NCBI GenBank assembly: GCA_963773735.1
Contig: CAVZCK010000002.1
Span: 115,135 to 179,134, forward strand
Direction of reading: 5' to 3'
From: CAVZCK01 sp963773735
Lineage (GTDB): Bacteria; Pseudomonadota; Alphaproteobacteria; Rhizobiales; Rhodomicrobiaceae
Length of the DNA stretch: 64,000 nucleotides
Part shown: piece after piece, positions 1-7,353 of the stretch
Position numbering within the stretch: the first letter of the stretch is position 1
Layout of the letters: each line of letters starts with the position of its first letter
Translations under genes and position numbers: made by a program
Notes under the pieces: model-generated
Told to the model about the DNA's origin: nothing
The model's input: only the letters and a program-made list of their open reading frames with translations
The model's database searches: none

Positions 1-108
1 AAAAGTGGCGCCATTGACCGCCGCTGGCGCGTTTCGACCGGAACGCCGCAAGGCAGCAGATTCGGCAGTTGACGTGCGCTATTGCGTTGCCGATGAAGCG
101 CAAGTCGA

Positions 109-142
109 GTCGCGGAACGCGCCAGCGTTCCGCGACTTTTTT
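109..142 (+). terminator. Rho-independent terminator
   Basis: A perfect 12-bp inverted repeat (GTCGCGGAACGC / GCGTTCCGCGAC) with a 4-base loop is followed by six T on the + strand. It would end transcription of a + strand gene entering from the left edge. The only trace of such a gene is a frame open from base 1 to a TGA at 70-72, too short to identify. For the minus-strand gene ending at 159 the T-tract lies on the wrong side. Confidence 0.75.
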
Positions 143-158
143 CCCGGTGTGGCGACAG

Positions 159-522
159 CTACCAGCAGCAGCGGTCCCCATACGGCCCATAGCCAAAACC
201 TTCTGCAAAGAACGGTGCGGCAAGAGCCAGCGCGAGAGGCCATCCGTTGTCAAACTCATCATCAAAGCGATGATGATGGTGACGTCCGTAAAAGCGGTGA
301 CGGCCATTGTAGCCGAAGCGGTTGCGATGACGATAATAGCCAAAACGGCCGTGGCGGTGGCCGTGATATCTGACGGGCACGATCAGTGGCGCCGAGCTTG
401 TGGCCGCATTGGCAAATCCGTTCGCGGCGATCGTCGGTGCCGCATTGGCGGAGCCGAAGCCGATGGTCCCGATTAGCAGGGCCGCAGCCGCGGTGGACAG
501 TATTCGATTTCCAGGTCTTCAT
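159..522 (-). CDS. Small exported His/Arg/Gly/Tyr-rich protein, one frameshift near the start
   Basis: The function is not recognised. The ATG at 522 begins MKTWKS. Dropping one base near 503 joins it to a frame giving a textbook signal peptide (an Ala/Leu/Ile/Gly core ending in GSANA). The mature part starts with Ala/Asn-rich sequence and continues with alternating His, Arg, Gly, Tyr and Phe, ending in CCW at the stop at 159. Low-complexity exported proteins of this kind are common in Hyphomicrobiales. As read, the signal peptide and the mature part are in different frames, so this is either a one-base error or a dead gene. Its high content of metal-binding residues is visible, but no role follows from that. 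Confidence 0.5.
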
Positions 523-821
523 GGGCTGCCCTTTCACTCTCAGATGACGGGCTCGATCGCTTTAGCGGGGCATGAAGGCGGCTATGCCGGTCTGCCGTCG
601 CAGGATCAGGCTCGCCTTTCTTCTGAGAAGTTGCTTCGTTCAGGATGGGTTCCACCGCCAAACGACTTCGTGAATAGAGCCGTCTATGTTCATCCCTCGC
701 AGGGAGATCGCCGATCCGGTGAACCCGTTGCCGTCAAATCCGTTCTATATGATCGGTTGCGGATGGGTCCGTGGTCGGTGGGGCCGCCTGAGCCGTCCGG
801 CGGCCCAGAAAGGGCTGCAAG

Positions 822-1097
822 ATGAGAAGGCGATTTCCATTGATCCTGATCGGCCTCGCCTCGTTGGCCTGGTGCGCGATCTCTCGTTCGGATAAGCAGC
901 GCCGCCACTCGGCTCGGAGCGCATCTCGTCTGCGCCGCGGACCGGACCGGCAGCTTTCGGGCGCCGGCACTCGCGAGCGGCCGGCGGGGCCGGAGTCCAT
1001 GAAGGATCCTCCGCCGAACTGGGACAAGGTCGACCAAGCTTCGGACGAATCCTTTCCCGCCAGCGATCCGCCCGGCTATTACGCGAACCGGATTTGA
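822..1097 (+). CDS. Small protein with conserved SFPASDPP C-terminus
   Basis: A 91-residue frame whose C-terminus reads WDKVDQASDESFPASDPP. This motif recurs at the end of short uncharacterised alphaproteobacterial proteins; its function is unknown. The N-terminus (MRRRFPLILIGLASLAW) looks like a single membrane anchor or uncleaved signal. The middle is Arg-rich and low in complexity. A shorter start at 999, preceded by GGAG at 992-995, would give only the 32-residue conserved tail, so the start is uncertain. The gene stands alone, with about 300 bases of apparently non-coding sequence before it. Confidence 0.55.
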   Translation: MRRRFPLILIGLASLAWCAISRSDKQRRHSARSASRLRRGPDRQLSGAGTRERPAGPESMKDPPPNWDKVDQASDESFPASDPPGYYANRI

Positions 1098-1239
1098 CGA
1101 TAGGCCTCTTCAGGCACCACGGGACACTGCTCGTCAGACCTATCGTACGACTCCGGGCCGGACCGGTTCCGTACGAGGATGAACGGGATTGACTTGGGGC
1201 TGGACGGGCTCTGACCGAACCGGGGGTGGATTCAGCGGG

Positions 1240-1488
1240 TCAACATGGCTCGGCGTCGGAGAAGTAGAACTCCCAGGGCTCGCCTGACAGGGCTACCCCA
1301 ACGGCATCGCAACTATTGATTGCGGTGATAGACGCCTCAGTACAGCCGCGGCGCGCGAAATTGTCTCCTGCCGCCTGGCGAATGCATTGATCGCGCTCCA
1401 TTTGCGCCATAGTCCGACAGGTGCCCTGTGCCCAGACCGAAGCCGGCGCAATGCAGATTACAAGCCCGGCCCGTAAGACGCGCTTCAT
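1240..1488 (-). CDS. Small exported cysteine-containing protein
   Basis: An 82-residue frame starting MKRVLRAGLVICIAPASVWA, a clear signal peptide with an AQ cleavage region. The mature part is about 62 residues and has five cysteines (GTC, DQC, RGC, NSC and a C-terminal Cys), suggesting disulfide bonding in the periplasm. I do not recognise the family. The gene is solitary. Part of the same stretch is open on the other strand, but without a credible start or composition. Confidence 0.5.
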   Translation of the reverse strand: MKRVLRAGLVICIAPASVWAQGTCRTMAQMERDQCIRQAAGDNFARRGCTEASITAINSCDAVGVALSGEPWEFYFSDAEPC

Positions 1489-1841
1489 ATCGGTTCCCGC
1501 CCAAACGATCTACCAGGTGATCGGAAAAACGTCGCGACGATCGTCGTGGTTCCATGGCGACCTCATATCCACATCGCCATTCCAGCCGTTCCGCCACCAC
1601 GCTCTAATCAGGCGACGCGAAATGCTTAGCGACAGTGAATTTACGGTTGAAACCTGCGGGATGACACTCGGCGCCATCCTCATACTCGTCGAATTTCCTG
1701 CCGGATATGCCGGTGCGCGTCTCGGCGCTTGGCGCCAGGTCAGACCTTAGGCTGCATTGTCAAGCCAGAATTCGCTATGGCCGGAACATTCTCCATCGTT
1801 GTGTCGTTGCCTATGAATGCAAAACTGGGAAGGAGCACCAG
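1489..1841. other. Gene-free stretch
   Basis: About 350 bases between two oppositely oriented small exported-protein genes. I see no coding sequence with family resemblance. It should hold the promoters of both flanking genes; I could not pick a convincing -35/-10 pair. Confidence 0.4.
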
Positions 1842-2102
1842 ATGAAGAAGTATCTCTTCGCTCTGGCGGCGATCGCGACGGTAAGCACGCCGGCGCTTGC
1901 CGACTATTACGTCATCCGCCGCCCCGACCATAAATGCGAAATCGTGGCGTCACGGCCGACCGACACCACGATTCTTCAGCTCGGACCGCTCGCATTCACG
2001 ACGCGTGATGACGCTGAACGCCAGCTCGTGGTTTGTAGAAAACGGTACCACGACGACGATGACCATGTGATCATCGAGCGCAGGGAACGGGAACGGCATT
2101 AG
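1842..2102 (+). CDS. Small exported protein, Asp/Arg/Glu-rich tail
   Basis: An 86-residue protein with a standard signal peptide (MKKYLFALAAIATVSTPALA, cleavage after ALA). The ATG at 1842 is preceded by GGGAAGGAG at 1827-1835, which fixes the start. The mature part begins DYYVIRRPDHKCEIV, holds two cysteines and ends in a charged stretch (DDDDHVIIERRERERH). It resembles short periplasmic proteins of unknown function found in Bradyrhizobium-like genomes. A hairpin follows the stop. Confidence 0.7.
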   Translation: MKKYLFALAAIATVSTPALADYYVIRRPDHKCEIVASRPTDTTILQLGPLAFTTRDDAERQLVVCRKRYHDDDDHVIIERRERERH

Positions 2103-2121
2103 CGACCCACTCAGCGAAGTA

Positions 2122-2150
2122 CCCGCGCCGGGATTGCTCAACGGCGCGGG
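2122..2150 (+). terminator. Hairpin after the 1842-2102 gene
   Basis: A perfect 9-bp GC-rich stem (CCCGCGCCG / CGGCGCGGG) with an 11-base loop begins 20 bases after the stop codon. No T-tract follows, so it may be a weak terminator or an mRNA-stabilising hairpin. Confidence 0.4.
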
Positions 2151-2190
2151 GGGCGCTGGCTCGGCTGTTCGTTCCATTGCAGGTATGCGG

Positions 2191-2508
2191 ATGGCGGAGA
2201 GAAAGAAACGAGCCAGCCAATCCACAGCAAAGCGGGCGCGCAACCGCTGGACAGGCGACGTAACCAAGCACAGCGATGCACTCGATCTCGACGAGGGCGT
2301 CTTTGCCTGGAAAGACCCTGCCCGCATTGCAGATTCCCTCAAACGCTCAGCGGAAACCAGTAAGCGCCGCAAGGCCGGTGCCTACCGCTCGGCCTTGTCG
2401 ATGCTGACGTTCTACATCAATCGCGCCGGCACGAAGTTGCCGGACGCTCAAAAAGGAGTCTTGGAGCAGGCAAAGGTCGAGCTGCGCAAGGCGTTCGGGC
2501 GCGCGTGA
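2191..2508 (+). CDS. DUF3175 family protein
   Basis: A 105-residue basic protein. After a Lys/Arg-rich N-terminus the sequence WTGDVTKHSDALDLDEGVF, the segment RIADSLKRSAETSKRRK and the segment SALSMLTFYINRAG match the DUF3175 family as I know it. The role of the family is unknown. The abundance of Lys/Arg and the short length might suit nucleic-acid binding, which is inference only. In-frame ATGs lie at 2134, 2185 and 2191; I choose 2191 (MAERKK), which sits just before the conserved part. Confidence 0.75.
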   Translation: MAERKKRASQSTAKRARNRWTGDVTKHSDALDLDEGVFAWKDPARIADSLKRSAETSKRRKAGAYRSALSMLTFYINRAGTKLPDAQKGVLEQAKVELRKAFGRA

Positions 2509-2529
2509 TCCGACCGATCGCCCGCCCCT

Positions 2530-2800
2530 TTGCATCGGACCTGAAGATGGTCAAAACCGAGCAGATTTCGCCAGAGAGTGCGGCTGAAGCGGCGAACTGC
2601 TGGCCGGGATGAAAGGCGGCATTGTTGACGAGAATGTCGAGCCGTCCGAACTCGGCAGCGGTCTGGTCGACGGGCCCCCCTGGCGGAACTCGGAATCGGA
2701 CATATTACCCGCGAGCAAAATGCGGTGTAGGCCCCCTTTCTCCACCGCGCGTTTCGTCTCTTCCGCATGGCGCGATGCTCACGAAGATAGACGACCCACT
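2530..2800 (-). pseudogene. Short-chain dehydrogenase remnant
   Basis: On the minus strand three overlapping frames together spell the middle of a YghA-like SDR: VVYLREH, then HAEETKRAVEKGG and ILLAGNMSDSEF, then EFGRLDILVNNAAF with the NNAA motif. Two frame changes are needed, one at the G6 run near 2675. Both the Rossmann glycine motif before and the YxxxK catalytic region after are absent. After NNAAF the sequence no longer follows the family. This is a genuine internal fragment of a lost gene rather than a single read error. Confidence 0.6.
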
Positions 2801-2812
2801 TGTAGGTGGGTC

Positions 2813-3149
2813 AGCTCGGCGACGCGGTAGGCAACTGCGTGATCCAACACTTTCTTCCCGACACGCTCTGGCCAATCGCAGTGCCGCCATCATAGCTGCT
2901 TTGCACATGCGATCAGACCTTCAGCGTCGGTGCGAATTGCTTGCCCGGGCCTCTCGACGCTTGGTCTCTTCTTGCCCTCTTCATCGCTTTCACTGCCGAC
3001 ATTCGGGCTGGCACGTCCGGAGGCGAAGCGGCGGCGAAACAACGTGCGCCCGCCGGCAGTGGTTCCTGTGACCCACGCGCGGAACAAAGGCCACCTGAAT
3101 CGGTTACTTGCGGCACGCATCATTTTTTGCAGGCGAACACGGAGATCCG
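2813..3149. other. Gene-free stretch
   Basis: About 340 bases between the SDR remnant and the YihY gene. Several frames are open but none resembles a protein I know. The last 100 bases probably carry the promoter of the gene at 3150. Confidence 0.35.
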
Positions 3150-4010
3150 ATGCAACCAAAAACGTGGTCTGTGATGTGGATCATCATCAGCACGACCGTC
3201 AACCAGTGGATCCGGCACCGCACCTCCCGCCTCGGTGCGGCGCTGGCCTTCTATTCTGTGTTTTCCCTCGGCCCGCTGCTGCTGATCGTCACCAGTGTCG
3301 CCGGCCTGTTCTTTGGCGAAGACGCCGTTCGCGGATCGCTGATCGAGCAATTCCGCACATTGTTGGGCAACACCGGCGGCCAGGCCGTGGAAGCGATGCT
3401 CAAAGGCGCGGCGTCGCAACAATCGGCTCGGGTGACCGCAGGGATCGGCGTTATTCTGCTGCTCGTCGCAGCCTTGGGCGTGGTGGTGCAGCTCAAGGAC
3501 GCCCTCAATACGATCTGGGAAACAGAGGAGCCTGCTGGCACGGGCTGGTGGTGGTATCTACGCACCTATCTCATCTCGCTTGTGGGAATCCTTGCTCTCG
3601 GTTTTCTGCTCACGGTCTCCTTGGTTATCAGCACTGGCCTTGCCGCCTTTTCGGCGTGGATTGGAGGGTCGGTGACTGAGAGCATCGCCTCACACGCGGT
3701 CACCTTCCTGATCTCATTTGCCGTGCTCTCAACGCTGTTCGCCATGCTTTTCAAGTTTTTTCCTGATGCCGAGGTCGCCTGGCGCGACGTGTGGCTCGGA
3801 GCGATCGCGACCTCGTTGCTGTTCAACGCCGGGAAGCTGGCGATTTCCTGGTACATCGGCACGCAGGGTCTGCAATCCACTTATGGAGCGGCCGGCTCCA
3901 TCGTAGTGCTGCTGATCTGGGTCTATTATTCGGCGCAGATCGTTCTGTTCGGCGCGGAGCTTACCCGGGTCTTCGCCCAGCGTCGCGGCTCGTTGCAACC
4001 AGCGCATTGA
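3150..4010 (+). CDS. YihY/BrkB family inner-membrane protein
   Basis: A 286-residue polytopic protein matching the YihY/virulence factor BrkB family. The N-terminus (SRLGAALAFYSVFSLGPLLL) is the family hallmark, followed by five further hydrophobic segments and the C-terminal pattern STYGAAGSIVVLLIWVYYSAQ with FGAELTRVFA. The ATG at 3150 has GGAG five bases upstream and gives MQPKTWSV; a longer frame from 3108 lacks a ribosome site. Family members are inner-membrane proteins of unclear function. The next gene, a low-affinity iron permease-like protein, starts about 70 bases downstream and may be co-transcribed. Confidence 0.9.
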   Translation: MQPKTWSVMWIIISTTVNQWIRHRTSRLGAALAFYSVFSLGPLLLIVTSVAGLFFGEDAVRGSLIEQFRTLLGNTGGQAVEAMLKGAASQQSARVTAGIGVILLLVAALGVVVQLKDALNTIWETEEPAGTGWWWYLRTYLISLVGILALGFLLTVSLVISTGLAAFSAWIGGSVTESIASHAVTFLISFAVLSTLFAMLFKFFPDAEVAWRDVWLGAIATSLLFNAGKLAISWYIGTQGLQSTYGAAGSIVVLLIWVYYSAQIVLFGAELTRVFAQRRGSLQPAH

Positions 4011-4078
4011 ACTGCACGCCCTCCGACCGGGTGTATGAGACATATTTCGCAGAGGCCATGCTGGAGAACGGCGACGCC

Positions 4079-4552
4079 ATGAAGCGCAATCACCAGGAAT
4101 CACGAAATCGAGCAAGGTATCCAGCCATGAGAGATGTATTTCGAATGTTCGCCGAGCGAACGGCCAATGCCGTGGGCACATACTGGGCGTTCTTGATCGC
4201 GCTCGCAGTCGTCGCTATTTGGGCGATTACCGGACCTTACTTCGCATATTCGGATACTTGGCAGCTATTCATCAATACCGGCACGACGATCGTGACCTTC
4301 CTCATCGTGTTCCTCATCCAGAATACCCAAAACCGCGAGACGCGCGTCATGGCTTTGAAACTCGACGAACTATTGCGCGGCGTCGAAGGTGCCCGCACAG
4401 GCTTCGTCAGCTTGGACAGCATGTCGGATGAGGAGCTGGAAATCGTTCAGAAGGAATTCACGCGCCTGCGCGATAAATATGCACCTCTGGTCGACGATGA
4501 CCTCGCGCATGTCGAGAGGGAGATGAAAGCTCGTCGCAAGCGGCGACGGTGA
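4079..4552 (+). CDS. Low-affinity iron permease family protein
   Basis: A 157-residue protein with two hydrophobic segments and the sequence TVVTFL-like block TGTTIVTFLIVFLIQNTQNR, which marks the FET4-like low-affinity iron permease family (Pfam Iron_permease). The tail is charged and ends ARRKRRR. The family name comes from yeast Fet4; iron transport by the short bacterial versions is not established. Start choice is between ATG 4079 (GGAG 12 bases upstream) and ATG 4127 (AAGG 9 bases upstream, directly before the conserved RDVFRMFAERTA). The shorter start may be correct. Confidence 0.8.
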   Translation: MKRNHQESRNRARYPAMRDVFRMFAERTANAVGTYWAFLIALAVVAIWAITGPYFAYSDTWQLFINTGTTIVTFLIVFLIQNTQNRETRVMALKLDELLRGVEGARTGFVSLDSMSDEELEIVQKEFTRLRDKYAPLVDDDLAHVEREMKARRKRRR

Positions 4553-4599
4553 GGGACGGGGTGTCCTGCTGCATGCGGCCCTTGGCGAAAGACGACGAC

Positions 4600-5065
4600 A
4601 ACTGAAGGCGTGTCGGGCAGATCGTTGCGCTTCGCCCTTGCGATCGGATCCAATATCCCGAGCATCATTTCGAAAAGCATGTCCTCATGCAGGCGAGCAT
4701 GGCCTTCCCGGTTTTGGAAAAAAATGATGCGCACGCCACGGCTTCGTCGAGGAAACGCACTTCACGGTGACCTATAGCCCCGTGCCTGACGAGACCCGCC
4801 CAGCGGTATCGGCAGGGTGATCGGCACCGTTTAACGAGGATTGCAGACCCGCTCGCCCCCCAGCAGAAGAAGACGTCGCCCGACCACATCGATGCAATTG
4901 CGGCTTTCGGGATGGGTAGGCGATCTTGATTAAACGGCGCTGGAATCGTCTGTTCAAAAGCCCGCGAGCCAGCGCGCTGTGGCCCCTCACACTGAGGCAG
5001 GCGTGCCGAAGCCGAAGCTTTCTTCGCGGCGGCAGACACCCTATGCTGAAGGGAGGGCGCGTCGC
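4600..5065 (+). pseudogene. Decayed histidine-kinase sensor (PAS/GAF) remnant
   Basis: The clearest piece is at about 4740-4820, reading HGFVEETHFTVTYSPVPDE. It follows the RNGYxEETYFTFSYSPI pattern found at the end of PAS domains in GAF/PAS histidine kinases. It is preceded in another frame by ILGSNIPSIISKSM and followed in others by GRVIGTV and AEAEAFFAAADTL, all in the right order for that family. At least four frame changes and several stops break it, and no H-box or ATPase domain is visible. I read it as an old remnant. The outer limits are approximate. Confidence 0.4.
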
Positions 5066-5123
5066 AATCGGCCAATGATCGTTGTCGGAATACGCAGGAG
5101 AAGGCAGCAACCAGGAGACTCAT

Positions 5124-5399
5124 ATGGCCATTGTCAGCACGGCGCTTGCAAACTTCCTCATCATTCTCATCATCGGCATCGTTGTTGGTCTTGCTTTCAA
5201 CCGCTACGCCGGCAGTTGGCTTGCGCGCCTGGGGACCACGACACACAGCGACGTGACCAGCGCGCTGATCGGCATCGCCGGCGCTTTCATGGGCTTCCAC
5301 CTGGGTGTCATTTTGGGGCTGCTCCCTTCTCCGATCATGCTCTACCTCTCAGCGGTGGTCGGTGCCGCCATTGTGCTCTGGCTGTGGCGAGGAAGATAA
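5124..5399 (+). CDS. GlsB/YeaQ/YmgE family stress membrane protein
   Basis: A 91-residue protein with three hydrophobic helices. Glycine-rich motifs (IGIVVGLAFNRYAG, SALIGIAGAFMGFHLG) are typical of the GlsB/YeaQ/YmgE (transglycosylase-associated) family, small inner-membrane proteins induced by stress in several bacteria. The ATG at 5124 is preceded by AGGAG at 5113-5117 and so is preferred over the longer frame from 5082. A second member of the family lies at 24020-24289. Confidence 0.85.
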   Translation: MAIVSTALANFLIILIIGIVVGLAFNRYAGSWLARLGTTTHSDVTSALIGIAGAFMGFHLGVILGLLPSPIMLYLSAVVGAAIVLWLWRGR

Positions 5400-5789
5400 G
5401 ACCTGTGTGCATGTTGTCGAAAGTTGCGCTCAGCCGGCGCCCGAGAATGGTCGGACCGTCGACGCTTGAATCCGCCAACATCGGCTCTCTCAGCCAAGCG
5501 GCGCGCGCACCTATGAATTGCATCGCGCTGTTTCCTGAAGGGCAATACAGAGAGTTGGCCTAACCTTGCTCGGGGCCGATCCAGGCATCGAGAACACCGG
5601 CGAACGCGGCGCCATTGGGCTTCATCGCAACGGGATTCGCGGTGAGCATGCGGTCGCTCAGGCAAGTCAGTTCATAGGCCACACCCGCGGGGCGACGACG
5701 CTATTTTTGACGTCGATGGCAAATAGCATTGTCACTGCTGCGTGTGACGGGTTTCCCCGTCTTTGGGACACAGGTCGAAAGTGGATCAC
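5400..5789. other. Gene-free stretch, possible remnant
   Basis: About 390 bases with no gene I can identify. On the minus strand, around 5575-5650, a short frame reads LSDRMLTANPVAMKP and continues to a stop in a protein-like way, but I cannot assign it. The right end should hold the promoter of the glycosidase gene at 5790. Confidence 0.3.
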
Positions 5790-7188
5790 ATGAAAATTTC
5801 TGGTTGCGCAAAGCTCGTCGCCTTGGCCACGATTTGCCTCCTTTTCGTCAATTGGGGCGATTTCGAATAACCGTTCGCGCAATGGCCCGGTCGGACAAGA
5901 CGCGCCGGGAAGTTCAGCAGGCTTACTTTCCCCGTCCCCCTCGCCCATTGCTGTGCCGGTAGGTGTCGCCAGTTACAGTGCGGAAACTTTTCTTCGTTCG
6001 CTCGGCATGAATATCCACATTGATCAAGGTTACTCGGCGCAGTCCTATGTCGCTCCGTTAAAATATCTGGGCGTGCGAGTTGTGCGCACGGGGGCTGGAC
6101 GGGTGCAGAATTCGGTTTACGTCTCCCAACAAACCGGCGTGCTCGTCGATATTTTCGCCAACGGTGGCCCGGTGAGCGACTTTATTGTTGCGGGAAGAAC
6201 TCTAGCCGCGGCTCATGCCTTGCTGTCGTTCGAAGGCCCGAATGAGCCAAACAATTTTCCATTGACCTACAACGGGCAAAAAGGCGGCGGATCGGGAACC
6301 TGGCTTCCGGTGGCGCAATTTCAACGCGACGTCTACGCGGCTGTAAAAGCCGATGCCGCGCTAAAAAATTTTCCGATCTTTAGCCCTTCTGAAACAGGAG
6401 CCGAAACTGACAACGTGGGTTTGCAGTTTCTGACCATACCCGCAGGTGCTGGCGCGCTAATGCCAGATGGAACCAAATTCGCGGACTTCGCCAATCTTCA
6501 TAATTACGTCATCGGCAATGGCAATCGGTACACCGACAATCAGGCGTGGAATGCCGCTGATCCAACTCTGAATGGCCGATGGGACGGCCTCTATGGAAAT
6601 AACGGCGTGACGTGGCGAAAGAAATTTTCCGGCTATAGCAATGCAGACCTGCTTACCTTGCCGCGAGTGACAACAGAAACAGGCTGGGGCAGCGCCCGCA
6701 GTCCTGGCGGAGACCGCGTACAAGGGACAATTTTGGTGAATACTTATCTTGCTCAATTTAAACGTGGTTTCCGCTATACGTTTGTCTACCAAATGCGTGA
6801 TGGCGAAGGTGGCAACGACAGCTTCGGTGTGTTCAATCGTGATTCAAGCCCAAAAGCCGCCGCCACGGACATTCACAACCTGACGACAATTCTGGCTGAT
6901 CGAACGCCAATCGCCAACCCACGGCGGCTCAACTATTCGATCGCCAACCAACCCGCTACCGTTCACGATCTATTACTGCAAAAAAGCGATGGTGCATTTG
7001 AACTTATCGTCTGGGGCGAGAGGGTCTCCGGAACCGACAATGTGGTTGTCAACCTTGGCGGCGATCACGCCACGGTCAAAGTCTATGACGTCACCGTCGG
7101 TACTTCGCCGTTGCAAACCCTCAGCAATGTCAGCTCGGTTCCCCTTGCGCTGACGGACCACGCACTCATCATTGAAGCCATCAACTGA
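5790..7188 (+). CDS. Exported clan GH-A glycosidase-like protein, frameshift after signal peptide
   Basis: From ATG 5790 the frame begins with a signal peptide (MKISGCAKLVALATICLLF) and then hits TAA at 5868-5870. The adjacent frame, open from about 5857, continues through a Ser/Pro linker into about 410 residues. One base change near 5855 would join them. The mature part looks like a TIM-barrel glycoside hydrolase of clan GH-A: FEGPNEPNNF carries the usual Asn-Glu acid/base, and TTETGWGS, about 144 residues later, the likely nucleophile Glu. The C-terminal 90 residues look like a beta-sandwich. The substrate is not deducible. Base composition is visibly less GC-rich than in neighbouring genes, hinting at transfer. 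Confidence 0.65.
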
Positions 7189-7353
7189 CGCATGACGCGT
7201 GGCTTGCCGAGCGCTTTTTGGCCACGCGGCTAAGATAAAATCGGCACGCAGAGAACTTACGCGGCTGACGATTTTTGAGCCCGCGTTACATCGTCGACCG
7301 TAAAATCGGCCGGTCGGTAAGCTGCGCGTCAGTCGGCATTTCCCGGCGCAAGA

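Noticed and set aside
2793..2812. Inverted repeat GACCCAC / GTGGGTC as a possible IS end or operator
   Set aside because: It is only 7 bp, inside the SDR remnant, with no partner copy or flanking target duplication.
5575..5660. Minus-strand peptide LTANPVAMKPNGAAFAG ending in a stop
   Set aside because: It is protein-like but too short and without family match or start codon; noted only in the gene-free entry.
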